From: Catenulispora sp. MAP5-51 | GTDB taxonomy: Bacteria > Actinomycetota > Actinomycetes > Streptomycetales > Catenulisporaceae | DNA length: 64,000 bases | Direction of reading: 5' to 3' | Assembly (NCBI RefSeq): GCF_041261205.1 | Contig: NZ_JBGCCH010000030.1 | Span: forward strand, 1-64,000 | In this document: positions 41,601 to 49,831 of the stretch, in pieces | Layout: every line of letters begins with the position of its first letter | Numbering within the stretch: position 1 is the first letter of the stretch | Notes under the pieces: model-generated | The model's database searches: none | Seen by the model: only the letters and a program-made list of their open reading frames with translations | Told to the model about the DNA's origin: nothing | Translations under genes and position numbers: made by a program

Positions 41601-44600
41601 CCTGGCTGCCCCGACCGGCCTGGATGATGTCCTGTCCATCGCTCAGGCCTGGATCGCGGAATCCCGGTTCGCCGCAGCTCGACTCGTCGTCGTCACCGAG
41701 AACGCCGTCGGGCCGCAGACCGGAGCGAGCGATCCGGCGTCCGAACTCGCCGGGGCAGCGGTCTGGGGACTGATCCGCGCGGCCCAGTCCGAGCACCCCG
41801 ACCGGTTCGTCCTGCTCGACGCCGACGACCAGCCTGTCCCGCTCACCGACGTGCTCGCCGCCGTAAGCGGTGACGAGCCGCAACTCGCCGTCCGTGAGAC
41901 GACGATCTTCAGTCCGCGCCTCGTGCCGGAGAGCCCGATCTCCGAGCCTCCGGCCTGGAACCTCGACGGCACCGTGCTGATCACCGGCGGGACCGGCACC
42001 CTCGGCCGCATCGTCGCCCGACACCTCGTGGCCCACCACGGCATCCGCCACCTGCTCCTGGCCAGCCGCAGCGGCCCCCAGGCCGAGAACATCGATGCCT
42101 TCGCCACAGAAATGGCCGCAGCAGGCGCGCGCGTCACCATCGAAGCCTGCGACGCCGCGGACAAAGACTCACTGGCCGACCTGCTCAACACCGTGCCGGC
42201 CGAACACTCGCTCACCGCAGTGATCCATGCCGCCGGGGTCCTCGACGACGGTGTCCTCACCGCCCTCACTCCAGAGCGACTGCACACCGTCCTGCGTCCC
42301 AAAGCTGACGCCGCATGGAACCTCCATGAACTGACACAGCACATGGGACTCGCCGCATTCGTGCTTTTCTCTTCGGCCGCCGGCGTACTCGGCGCGCCAG
42401 GCCAAGCCAACTACTCCGCTGCCAACGCCTACCTCGACGGCCTCGCCCGCCACCGACACACCCTCGGCCTGCCGGCACTATCGGCCGCATGGGGCCTGTG
42501 GGAACAAACCAGCGCCATGACCGGGCACCTCACCGACGGCTCGCTCGACCGCATCTCCACCAGCCTCCCGACGCTCACCACCGAGCGCGCGCTCGCTCTC
42601 CTCGACACCGCGTTCGCGAGCACCGAACCCGTCCTCATGCTCGCGGACCAGAACCCCCGCGCCGGACGTCGACCGCACGAGACACTCCCGCTCCTGCGCC
42701 CTCGCGCAGCACGCCCCCTTCCCCCCCAGCCCGCGCGTTCCCAGGCAACCCTGGTCACCCGCCTGGCCGGTCAGACCACGGCCAGGCAGCACCAGATCCT
42801 GCTCGACCTCGTCCGCACCCAAGCAGCCACCGTCCTCGGCCACACCACCACCGAACACCTCCCACCCGACCGCCCCTTCAAAGACCTCGGCTTCGACTCC
42901 CTCACCGCCGTCGACCTCCGCAACAGACTCACCACCGCCACCGGACTACGACTCCCCGCGACACTCGTCTTCGACCACCCGAGTCCCGAGGCATTGGGTG
43001 CCCACCTGTTCGACCAGTTGTCAGGTTCCGAAAGTGCGGCTGCTGAGCAGGCTGCCCGTTCAACCGCGGCGAGTGCGCCGGGCGCGGTCGACGACCCGAT
43101 CGTGATCGTCGGCATGGCGTGCCGCTTCGCCGGCGACATCGCCACCCCGGAAGACCTGTGGCGGCTGGTGGATCAGGGCGGAGACGCGATCGGCACGTTC
43201 CCCGACGACCGTGGTTGGGACCTCGAAGGCCTCTACCACCCGGACCCGGAGAACAAGGGCACGACCTACGCCCGGAGCGGCGGTTTCCTCCGCGACGCCG
43301 CAGCTTTCGATCCGGACTTCTTCACCATCTCCCCACGCGAGGCCCTTGCCATGGACCCGCAGCAGCGCCTCCTCCTGGAGGTCGCTTGGGAAGCCGTCGA
43401 ACGCGCCGGGATCGACCCCACCGCTCTGCGCGGCACCGCGAGCGGAGTGTTCATCGGCACGTACCACCAGGGCTACGGCACCAACAGCCCCGACGCCGAA
43501 GATCTCGAAGGCTACTTGAGTACGGGCACTGCCACCAGCGTGATGTCCGGCCGCCTGTCCTATACGTTCGGGCTGGAAGGCCCGGCGGTCACCATCGACA
43601 CGGCGTGTTCGTCGTCGTTGGTCGCGCTGCACCTGGCCGCGCAATCGTTGCGGACCGGCGAGTCCTCGCTGGCCCTGGCCGGTGGAGTCACCGTCATGGC
43701 CACCCCTGACGGTTTCATCGAGTTCAGCCGCCAACGTGCCCTGTCCGCCGACGGACGCTGCCGCGCGTTCTCCAACGACGCCGACGGGACCGGCTGGGGT
43801 GAAGGTATCGGCATCCTTGTTCTCGAACGGCTGTCGGAAGCCCAGCGCAATCGGCATCCGGTCCTGGCCGTCGTCCGAGGCAGCGCCGTGAACCAAGACG
43901 GCGCCAGCAACGGACTCACGGCACCCAACGGACCATCGCAGCAACGCGTCATCCGACAGGCCCTCGCGAACGCAGGCCTGTCCGCCGCCGACATCGACGC
44001 GGTGGAAGCTCACGGAACGGGGACCCGACTAGGCGACCCCATCGAGGCCCAGGCGCTGCTGGCCACCTACGGCCAGGAACGGCCGGACGGACAGCCGCTC
44101 TGGCTCGGCTCGCTGAAGTCGAACATCGGGCACACCCAAGCCGCGGCGGGCGTGGCAGGCGTGATCAAAATGGTGCAGGCCATGCGGCACGGCACCCTGC
44201 CCAAGACACTGCACGCCGAAATACCCAGCACCCACATCGACTGGACCCGCGGGCAGGTCGAACTCCTCACCGAATCGCGCAACTGGCCGGAGCTCGGGCG
44301 ACCGCGCCGAGCCGGGGTCTCGGCCTTCGGGATCAGTGGCACCAACGCCCACGTCATCCTTGAGCAGCCGCCGATCGAGCTGCCTCGACCGCTGCCGACG
44401 CCGGCCGCGGCGCCGCTCGCACCGTCCGTGGTGCCGTGGTTGTTGTCGGCCAAGACCGCTGATGGTCTCCGCGAGCAGGCCGCACGCCTGGCCGCGCACG
44501 CCGGCGCGCGCCCTGAACTGGCGCCTGCGGACATCGCCTGGTCGCTGGCGACCACCCGTACCCACTTCGCGCACCGGGCCGTCATCCTGGGCCACGACCG

Positions 44601-47600
44601 TGAAAGCCTGCTCGACGCCACCGCCGCCCTGGCGGACGGGACGCCCGCACCGTCTGTGCTCACCGGCATCGCCCGCACCGGCGGCAAGACGGTGTTCGTC
44701 TTCCCCGGTCAGGGTTCGCAGTGGGTTGGTATGGGACTGGATCTGCTCCAGTCCTCCCCGGTGTTCGCTGCTCGCATCGCCGCGTGCGATCAGGCTCTAC
44801 GTCAGTACACCGACTGGTCACTGCTCGACGTGCTCCGCGGCGCCGCTGACGCACCGCCTCTTGAGCGCGTCGATGTGCTGCAACCGACCTTGTTCGCGGT
44901 CATGGTCGCTCTCGCCGATCTCTGGCAGGCGTCCGGCGTCCACCCCGACGCCGTCGTCGGACACTCCCAAGGCGAGATCGCCGCCGCCCACGTCGCCGGA
45001 GCACTCAGCCTCGATGACGCCACACGCATCGTCGCACTGCGCGCCCAAGCACTACGAACGCTGTCCGGACACGGCGCCATGGCATCCATCTCCCTGTCCG
45101 CCGACGCAACCCGCGAACTCATCGCGCCCTGGAGCAAGGACCTCTCCATCGCCGCGCTCAACGGCCCGGCCACCACGGTGATCTCCGGCAACACCGAAAC
45201 GGTCGAGCACGTACTCGAACACTGCGAAACCACCGGCATCCACGCCCGACGGATCGACGTCGACTACGCCTCACACTCACCGCATGTCGAGACCATCCGA
45301 GAGCAGATACTCCAAAGCCTCGCACCCATTTCTCCGCGCAACGCCGAGATCCCCTGGTACTCGACCATGAACGGTACGTGGATGAAGGGCATTGAGGCCG
45401 ACGCCGCCTACTGGTACGACAACCTCCGCCGGCCGGTCGCCTTCCACCCCGCCATACGCACCCTGATGAACACCAGCCACACGCACTACATCGAGACCAG
45501 CCCACACCCCATCCTGACGGCCTCCATCACTGACACCGATCCCGACGCCATCGCCATCGAAACCCTCCGGCGCGACCACGGCGACGCCACCCGACTCACC
45601 ACCGCACTCGCGCACCTCCACATCCACGGCACGCCCCTCGACTGGCGAACGCTCCTAACCCCCGGCCAACCCACCAACCTCCCCACCTACCCCTTCCAAC
45701 ACCAGAACTACTGGCTCGCTCCGCGCATCGGCACAGCCGTTCCCCGCGCCGTGTCCCAAGAGGCGCTGTTCGAGCTGACGAGCACGACGCTTCCGGTGGA
45801 ACGCAGCGGGTACGCCGAAAGCGTCGTCCTGGTAGGTGGGCACGACAACCTGGGGGTACCGGCAGATCGTTGCTACCCCGGCCCTGAGGACCTCGACGCG
45901 GCACTCGAAGCAGGCGCCGCCGCACCGACGACCGTACTGCTGACCGTCTCGGCCGCAGCCGGATCGAACGACCTAGAGGACCTCCCGGACACGCTACGGG
46001 AAGCCGTGGCACGGGCCCGGCGCCTTCTGGACTGGTTCGCTGCTCATCCTGCACTAACCAGAGCGCGGGCCGTATTGGTGACGCGGGACGACACAGGCAC
46101 AGGGATCATCCAAGCGGCACTCGCAGGACTCGTACGCTCCGCGGATCCCGACCGGTTCGCTCTGGTGAGGTTCGACGGCACGCCAGCATCTGTCGGAGTC
46201 CTGCCGGCCGCCCTGGCCTCCGGCGAGCCCGAGGTGCGCATTCGGGAGGGCGTGGCACAGGCCGTGCGACTCACTAGGGTCGCGGAGGACGACGGCCGGA
46301 ACCTCCAGGACGCGCTCGGCCTGGCCCGTGCCCCGCACGGCACGATCCTCGTGACGGGCGGCACCGGCGGCGCCGGAGCCGCCGTAGCCCGGCACCTGGC
46401 CGACATCGGCGCGCGCCACCTCCTCCTGACCCGACGGCCCGCCGAGCGGAACACGGACCCGGCGGAACTGATCCACGAGCTGTCTTTGCTGGGCGCGACC
46501 GTGACGGTGGTGGCCGACGAGCTCACCGACGCCGAGTCGGTGGCCGCGCTGCTGGCGTCGGTGCCGCCCGAGTATCCGCTGACGGCCGTGATCCACACGC
46601 TCGGCATGCCCGACGGCACACGCCCGGAGCCAGGTGACAGCGATGAGATGTCGTGGTCCGCAGTGAACACGACATGGCACCTGCACCGGCAGACTTGTGG
46701 TCTCGACCTGTCGGCCTTCGTGGTGTTCTCCGCGGCGGCAGGCCTGCTCGGCGATGCCGGCGACACTGGTGCAGCCGTCGCCGGGTCGCTCGACGCCATC
46801 GCACAGCACCGCCGCGATGCCGGTCTTCCCGGCCAATCCCTCGTCTGGGGCCGCTGGGCGCCCGAAGAAGACGTCACCGGCGGACCGGCAGCGGACCGCT
46901 CGTCGTACCTCGTCGGCTGGCGGCCGACGGACGTCCCGCCGAGCGCCGAGCTCACCGGCCGATGGCTGCTCGCCGCACCGGGCCGGGGCCATGAGGGGGC
47001 CGAGGAGTTGTCCGCGTCTGTCGCGGTGGCGCTGACCCGAGCGGGAGCGCAGGTCGAGCTGTTCACGATCGAAGCGGGCGAGGCGACGGACCGGCAGTCG
47101 CTGGCCGCCCGGCTGCGCACCGCGACGGCGGGCGTCCACGGGATCGTTTCCGTGCTCGCACCGGATGAACGGCCACACCCGGAGTACCCGGCGGTGTCGG
47201 TCGGCATGGCCTCCACGGTGGCACTCACCCAGGCGCTGCACGATGTGGACACGGCTGTTCCACTGTGGTGTGTGACGCAGGGGGCTGTGGCCGTATCGGA
47301 CGGCGACCGGCCGGCCCGGTCGGCTCAGGCCCAGGTCTGGGGTTACGGAGGGGTCGTCGCCCTGGAATGGCCGCGCGGTTGGGGCGGCCTCGTGGACCTG
47401 CCGGGCACGGGAGACGGTCCGTGGACCGGCCCTGCTCTGGCCGCTGTGCTCGCCGGCGGCCACGGCGAGGATCAGATCGCGCTGCGCGCCGATGGCACCT
47501 ACGCACGTCGCCTGGTTCGTGGCCTGCCACCCGGCGGAAGACCGCACGCGGCGGACCCGTGGCGGCCGCGCGGCACGGTTCTGGTCACCGGCGGTACCAC

Positions 47601-49728
47601 GGGCGTCGGCAAGCACGTGGCCCGCCGCCTCGCTGCCGAGGGCGCGACCCGCCTGGTGCTGCTGAGCGACCGCGGTGCGGACGCGTCCGAGGCGGCCGGT
47701 CTGGTCGCCGACTTGGAGGCGTCTGGGACCGCGGTGACGTCGGCCGCGTGCGACCTGTCGGACCGGGAAGCCGTCGCAGCCGTGCTCGCGGCGGTCCCGG
47801 CGGATCAGCCGGTCACCGCGGTGGTACACGCCGCCGGGTCGCTCCAACCGGTCCCGTTCGCGGAGATCGACCTCGCCGGTTTCGCGGACGCGTTGTCCGG
47901 GAGGGCGGACGGCGCGGCGGTGCTGGACGAACTGCTGGGCGACCGGCCGCTCGACGCGTTCGTGCTTTTGTCATCCGACTCCGGTGTCTGGGGCCACCTG
48001 GGGCACGGTGCGCACGCCGCCGCCGACGCCCGGTTGGCAGCGCTCGCCGAGCAGCGGCTGGCGAGCGGACGGGTCTCCACCTCGGTGGCTTTGGGCGCTT
48101 GGGCCGGCAGCGGCATAGCGGGTGACGAGGCGTCGGAGAGGGTTCTGCGTCGCGTGGGCCTGATCCCCATGTCCGGCGACGGGGCGCTGGACGCGCTGCT
48201 GGCCGCTATCGGGCGGAAGGACGGCCGTGTCGGCCAGGTCGTCCTCGTCGCCGACGTCGACTGGGACCGCTTTGCGCCCGTCCTCACCTCCGAACGGCCC
48301 AGCCCGCTGATCGGGAACCTCCCCGAGGTGCAGCGGGCGCTGGCGCGTTCCGGTGCCCGGCCCACGGCGGCCGACGCATGGCGGGAGCTGGGCACGAATC
48401 AGGCGCTCGGCCTGTTCGACGCCGCACTCCGAAACGGCGCGGCGCGGCTCATGGCCGCCTCGTTCGACGAGGCAGCCGTGGTCGCCTCCGGCGAAGTGCC
48501 CGCGCTGCTGCGACGGCTGGTCACAACACGGCGCGCCGACAACGGGCGGCCCGCCGTCGAAGCACAGGCGAGCCTCGTGGAACGCCTCGCCGGCCTGGAC
48601 GACGCGGCTCGCCGGCAAGCCGTGCTGGAGGTGGTACGCGGTCAGGTGGCCGGGACCCTCGGCCACAGCGGCACCACGCTGGTCGAGGGCGCCCGCACCT
48701 TCCCGGAACTGGGCTTCGACTCGCTCGCGGCCGTCGATCTGCGCAACCGGCTGAACCGGCTGACGCAGCTGAGCCTGCCCTCCACGGTGGTCTTCGACCA
48801 TCCGACGCCGGCTGATCTCGCGAACCACGTCGCCGACCGGCTGTCCGGCGACATCCCGACCGGTCCGGAACCGGCCGGGGAATCAGAGACTTTCGATCTC
48901 ATCAGTGAGCTGTATTTCACGGCGGTCAAGGAGAACAAGGCCGACACGGGTACGCAGCTACTGCTGAACGTCGCCCGGCTGCGGCGGATGTTCGCCGACG
49001 AGTCGCAGATCCCTGATGCGCCGGCCGCGATGCCGTTGGCCACCGGGTCCGGTGATCTCCGGCTGGTGTGCGTGAACCCGATATCCCCGGCCACCGGAGC
49101 CCACATCTATTACCAGTTCGCCGCGCTGTGGCCGGGCACGGAGCGGGTCTCGGCGCTGCCCGCGCCGGGCTTCACCGCAGGTGAGCCGCTGCCCGCCGAC
49201 GCGGCGGCGCTCATCTCGCTGCAGGCGCGCACGGTGCTCGATCACGTCGGCGACGCTCCGTTCGTCCTGCTGGGCACGTCCTCCGGCGGAATGCTCGCCC
49301 ATGAGATCGCCCGGCACCTGTGCGGACTCGGACGCCCGCCACGCGCTGTGGCGATGCTGGACACCTACACGCTGCGCCACGCCTATCTGGAGATCGGTCG
49401 CGAGGAATTCCTGGAGATCATCTACGATCGCTCATACAGCGTGGTGCCGGTCGACAGCACCCGGCTGTCCGCCTATATGTGGCTGACGGAGTTCTTCGCG
49501 GACTGGAGCCCGGAGCCGCTGCCGATTCCGACTTTGTTGGCGAGGGCGACCGAGCCGCTCCGGCCGGAACTGGGCACGGGAACCTGGCAGACGCGGTTGG
49601 ACACGGTGTCCGCTGTGGTCGACGTACCCGGCAATCATTTCTCGATGATGGACGAGCACGCCGCGACCACGGCCCGTTCCGTCCATGACTGGTTGGGGAT
49701 GCTTGATTCCCGTAGGCCGGATGCGTGA
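32674..49728 (+). CDS. PKS4: three-module type I PKS with terminal thioesterase
   Basis: 5684 residues from ATG 32674, with GAGG overlapping the PKS3 stop; GTG 32659 is an alternative. Module 1: KS (Cys201), AT (Ser654, HAFH at 756, malonyl), DH lacking the catalytic His (GRGEMTMLPE near 957) and the YGP motif, KR (LDD, Tyr1512), ACP (Ser1679). Module 2 from about 1745: KS (Cys1915), AT (GHSQGE Ser2368, YASH at 2468, methylmalonyl), DH (His2667), KR (Tyr3247), ACP (Ser3409). Module 3 from about 3475: KS (Cys3645), AT (Ser4098, YASH at 4198, methylmalonyl), KR (about 4560) without Ser, Tyr or Asn, second KR (about 4970) with Ser5101 but His5114 and Asp5118 for Tyr and Asn, ACP (Ser5350), TE. 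The TE triad is Ser5536 (GTSSG), Asp5563 and His5655 (GNHFS). It should release the chain as a ring or acid, with a beta-ketone next to C1. A TTA codon is at 34558. Confidence 0.96.
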   Translation: MAPSDDNATNATNARLLDALRTSVKEAERLRERNDRLTAAQREPIAIIGMACRLPGGVDSPEDLWRLVDEAGDAIVAFPTDRGWDIDALYDPSGERPGSTYARHGGFLHDAAGFDPTFFHLTPREAASIDPQQRLLLEVSWEAMENAGIDAASLSGSKTGVFTGLMHHDYAESASVGSLASGRVAYTFGLEGPAVTVDTACSSSLVALHLAAQSLRTGESTLALAGGVTVIATPEGFIEFSRQRALSPDGRCRAFSEDADGTGWAEGIGVLVLERLSEAQRNQHPILAVIRGSAVNQDGASNGLTAPNGPSQQRVIRQALANAGLTPSDIDAVEAHGTATRLGDPIEAQALLATYGQNRPDGQPLWLGSLKSNIGHTQAAAGVAGVIKMVQAIRHGALPKTLYADTPSTHIDWTSGQVRLLTEAQPWPATDHPRRAGVSAFGVSGTNAHVILEQAPATRPDSERTSAEVRPAALPWVLSAHTPQALRAQAARLLDHCEHAGADPLDVAYSLATARTALPHRAAVVGTTLDELTVGLRALADGVDSANLHIATSRSQPTIAFLFSGQGSQRPGAGRELYSTYPVFAQAMDACLALLDPDGSQFLRETVFAEPGTSQASLLDHTRYAQPALFALQVALFRLAESWGIRPDYLAGHSIGELTAAHVAGVLSLEDACTLVTMRARLMDALPRSGAMFSLTADEAEIEPLLTAYEDRRVGIAAINSSRSLVISGDEDAVTDLAARFEATGAGRARRLTTSHAFHSALMEPILEEFTHAAERLDYAAPEIPVVSTVTGQLVAPDTLTDPRYWADQIRRTVRFADAVQTLAAEQVTEFWELGPDSTLTALVQPELPAGGIAVPALRRNQSEQHALTTAIARLHVHGTSPDWTAVYHGTGARRTDSLPTYAFQHERYWLTAPAGGDVTAAGLERVDHALLGAGLELPGTGGFVFTSRLSERTHPWLAGRGEMTMLPETAFVELALKAGEGTGTPVVRELTLEAPLLFLPADIQVVVDASDAAGHRAVQVFSRMTGDQDAEWVRHASGVLAESAGRDGLSGDLADDGFDATIWPPTDAEPVELDGPASHGLTAVWQRDAEVFAEVHLPGSQLDTAARSGLHPALLDAALHAAAFSSGIGDDAVLAPVSWGDVTLHAAGATSLRVRLRTLRTDTVTVDATDGSGLPVLSVGSLTTRPLTAQAAVDSDRFAQRSLFRLGTTALEPPSADDDADAPTPEFVVFPVTAPEGADIDVPDAARDAAGRVLAAIQGWLADDRLTDTRLVFWVSGVDESGIAVAAALGLIRSAQQEHPGRFVLVASDAADGTQITPDLLAAAVASGEPEVRVLDGAIHGVRLMPLDVTEPAAPATFDPEGTVLLTGGTGGLGRLLARHLADHHGVRHLLLVSRSGGQAEGAQALAAELAAAGVHLTIAACDVADRDDLTRLLGEIPPEHPLTAVFHTAGILDDSTVEALTPERLDTVLRPKIGAAWLLHELTVDRGDLAAFVVFSSVAGVLGSAGQANYAAANTALDALAEYRRARGLPGLSLAWGSWAPQVRGMTTSLADADVRRMERGGLRPLSAERGLALFDAALRGTDAVLVPVDLDLSAVSTATAEVPHVLRELVRRTARRRGTAGSRPAGLAARLADTPAAERGQLAVEAVRGHAAVVLGMADAAGIDVRQAFRDLGFDSLTAVELRNRLADATGLRLPATLVFDHPSPEALGAYLLDELSGAGSAAVERVARTTATAAPGTAEDPIVIVGMACRLPDGVNSPDDLWRLVDQGGDAIGAFPTDRGWDLDALYDPDPDHAGTSYVRTGGFVHDAAAFDPAFFTISPREAQAMDPQQRLLLEVTWEAIERAGIQPDALRGTEAGVFIGAYQQGYGHNSPDTGDVEGYLSTGNATSVMSGRLSYAFGLEGPAVTVDTACSSSLVALHLAAQSLRSGESSLALAGGVTIMATPDSFIEFSRQRALSADGRCRAFSDGADGTGWAEGVGVLVLERLSNAQRNGHPVLAVIRGSAVNQDGASNGLTAPNGPSQQRVIRQALANAGLAAADIDAVEAHGTGTALGDPIEAQALISTYGQDRPAGQPLWLGSLKSNIGHTQAAAGVAGIIKMVQAMRHGTLPKTLHADTPSTHIDWTAGHVELLTEAQPWAVGDHLRRAGVSAFGVSGTNAHVILEQPPALLSMPQPTPVSAPFEPSAVPWLLSAKTAEGLREQAVRLAAHATRHPELEPADIAWSLATTRTHFTHRAVVIGHDRESLLGATATLAEGTPGPSIVTGIARSGGKTVFVFPGQGSQWVGMGQDLLQSSPVFADRISECDQVLSKYCDWSLLDVLRGNPGAPPLERIDVLQPTLFAVMVALADLWQASGIHPDAVVGHSQGEIAAAHIAGALSLDDATRVVALRAQALQQLSGHGGMASISLSTDATRELIAPWDGKLSIAALNGPATTVISGNTEALDQVLTHCETSSIHARRINVDYASHSSHVETIQEQILKTLAPITPRKAEIPWYSTLHSAWMTGTEADTTYWYDNLRHPVAFHPAIRTLIDTNHHYFIEVSPHPVLTTSITDAAAAAVETLRRDHGDTTQLTTALAQLHTTGRPLDWQPLLTPAQPIDLPTYPFQHQNYWLKPSPTTGDLAAAGLDQAHHPLLSAALGLADSTGLVLTGRLSTESAPWTVDHTIGGAVLFPGTGFAELALHAGTISAAVVDELTLHRPLILPSHGAVRLQVVVGEPDAEDRRAIGIHSQLETADADWVCHASGHLAPASDLGTPVDFTSWPPVGAEPLDVTELYDQFATDGYAYGPTFRALRSAWRLDTQIYAEIALDDQAAAQADQFHIHPALLDAALHTIALGAETAPEDPDGTIRLPFAWNGLRLHTQAATALRVRMTPTGPDTAALELTDTAGRLVATIAALTTRPIATGELGVPASEPGPFRLDWSPARVAGSAALGPVAILGTDDPLSTGSEPYADLDGLIDAIDRGAPVPAWVVLAAPTGLDDVLSIAQAWIAESRFAAARLVVVTENAVGPQTGASDPASELAGAAVWGLIRAAQSEHPDRFVLLDADDQPVPLTDVLAAVSGDEPQLAVRETTIFSPRLVPESPISEPPAWNLDGTVLITGGTGTLGRIVARHLVAHHGIRHLLLASRSGPQAENIDAFATEMAAAGARVTIEACDAADKDSLADLLNTVPAEHSLTAVIHAAGVLDDGVLTALTPERLHTVLRPKADAAWNLHELTQHMGLAAFVLFSSAAGVLGAPGQANYSAANAYLDGLARHRHTLGLPALSAAWGLWEQTSAMTGHLTDGSLDRISTSLPTLTTERALALLDTAFASTEPVLMLADQNPRAGRRPHETLPLLRPRAARPLPPQPARSQATLVTRLAGQTTARQHQILLDLVRTQAATVLGHTTTEHLPPDRPFKDLGFDSLTAVDLRNRLTTATGLRLPATLVFDHPSPEALGAHLFDQLSGSESAAAEQAARSTAASAPGAVDDPIVIVGMACRFAGDIATPEDLWRLVDQGGDAIGTFPDDRGWDLEGLYHPDPENKGTTYARSGGFLRDAAAFDPDFFTISPREALAMDPQQRLLLEVAWEAVERAGIDPTALRGTASGVFIGTYHQGYGTNSPDAEDLEGYLSTGTATSVMSGRLSYTFGLEGPAVTIDTACSSSLVALHLAAQSLRTGESSLALAGGVTVMATPDGFIEFSRQRALSADGRCRAFSNDADGTGWGEGIGILVLERLSEAQRNRHPVLAVVRGSAVNQDGASNGLTAPNGPSQQRVIRQALANAGLSAADIDAVEAHGTGTRLGDPIEAQALLATYGQERPDGQPLWLGSLKSNIGHTQAAAGVAGVIKMVQAMRHGTLPKTLHAEIPSTHIDWTRGQVELLTESRNWPELGRPRRAGVSAFGISGTNAHVILEQPPIELPRPLPTPAAAPLAPSVVPWLLSAKTADGLREQAARLAAHAGARPELAPADIAWSLATTRTHFAHRAVILGHDRESLLDATAALADGTPAPSVLTGIARTGGKTVFVFPGQGSQWVGMGLDLLQSSPVFAARIAACDQALRQYTDWSLLDVLRGAADAPPLERVDVLQPTLFAVMVALADLWQASGVHPDAVVGHSQGEIAAAHVAGALSLDDATRIVALRAQALRTLSGHGAMASISLSADATRELIAPWSKDLSIAALNGPATTVISGNTETVEHVLEHCETTGIHARRIDVDYASHSPHVETIREQILQSLAPISPRNAEIPWYSTMNGTWMKGIEADAAYWYDNLRRPVAFHPAIRTLMNTSHTHYIETSPHPILTASITDTDPDAIAIETLRRDHGDATRLTTALAHLHIHGTPLDWRTLLTPGQPTNLPTYPFQHQNYWLAPRIGTAVPRAVSQEALFELTSTTLPVERSGYAESVVLVGGHDNLGVPADRCYPGPEDLDAALEAGAAAPTTVLLTVSAAAGSNDLEDLPDTLREAVARARRLLDWFAAHPALTRARAVLVTRDDTGTGIIQAALAGLVRSADPDRFALVRFDGTPASVGVLPAALASGEPEVRIREGVAQAVRLTRVAEDDGRNLQDALGLARAPHGTILVTGGTGGAGAAVARHLADIGARHLLLTRRPAERNTDPAELIHELSLLGATVTVVADELTDAESVAALLASVPPEYPLTAVIHTLGMPDGTRPEPGDSDEMSWSAVNTTWHLHRQTCGLDLSAFVVFSAAAGLLGDAGDTGAAVAGSLDAIAQHRRDAGLPGQSLVWGRWAPEEDVTGGPAADRSSYLVGWRPTDVPPSAELTGRWLLAAPGRGHEGAEELSASVAVALTRAGAQVELFTIEAGEATDRQSLAARLRTATAGVHGIVSVLAPDERPHPEYPAVSVGMASTVALTQALHDVDTAVPLWCVTQGAVAVSDGDRPARSAQAQVWGYGGVVALEWPRGWGGLVDLPGTGDGPWTGPALAAVLAGGHGEDQIALRADGTYARRLVRGLPPGGRPHAADPWRPRGTVLVTGGTTGVGKHVARRLAAEGATRLVLLSDRGADASEAAGLVADLEASGTAVTSAACDLSDREAVAAVLAAVPADQPVTAVVHAAGSLQPVPFAEIDLAGFADALSGRADGAAVLDELLGDRPLDAFVLLSSDSGVWGHLGHGAHAAADARLAALAEQRLASGRVSTSVALGAWAGSGIAGDEASERVLRRVGLIPMSGDGALDALLAAIGRKDGRVGQVVLVADVDWDRFAPVLTSERPSPLIGNLPEVQRALARSGARPTAADAWRELGTNQALGLFDAALRNGAARLMAASFDEAAVVASGEVPALLRRLVTTRRADNGRPAVEAQASLVERLAGLDDAARRQAVLEVVRGQVAGTLGHSGTTLVEGARTFPELGFDSLAAVDLRNRLNRLTQLSLPSTVVFDHPTPADLANHVADRLSGDIPTGPEPAGESETFDLISELYFTAVKENKADTGTQLLLNVARLRRMFADESQIPDAPAAMPLATGSGDLRLVCVNPISPATGAHIYYQFAALWPGTERVSALPAPGFTAGEPLPADAAALISLQARTVLDHVGDAPFVLLGTSSGGMLAHEIARHLCGLGRPPRAVAMLDTYTLRHAYLEIGREEFLEIIYDRSYSVVPVDSTRLSAYMWLTEFFADWSPEPLPIPTLLARATEPLRPELGTGTWQTRLDTVSAVVDVPGNHFSMMDEHAATTARSVHDWLGMLDSRRPDA

Positions 49729-49764
49729 TTCGCGCGCGGTCGATGACGGCGAGGATCCGGACGC

Positions 49765-49795
49765 TTGACACCTCATCACAGGGCTCGACAACAAT
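49765..49795 (+). promoter_or_regulatory. Candidate promoter of the LAL regulator
   Basis: A perfect TTGACA (49765-49770) is followed after 19 bases by AACAAT (49790-49795). Transcription would begin near 49802, which favours the translation start at 49832 over the ATG at 49799. No GATAGGGG copy is seen here, so the regulator may not control itself through that site. Confidence 0.4.
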
Positions 49796-49831
49796 GCCAT
49801 GCGTGGGAACCTCCCTTCGCTCGGTGATCTG

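Noticed and set aside
46054-47847. A minus-strand frame of about 600 codons opposite the last PKS4 module
   Set aside because: It is a shadow of the KR coding frame. The lost KR residues were checked in the plus frame and are substitutions, not frameshifts.
49261-49300. Thioesterase judged inactive because its motif is GTSSG and not GHSAG
   Set aside because: The G-x-S-x-G nucleophile elbow, the Asp and the His are all present, so activity is expected.
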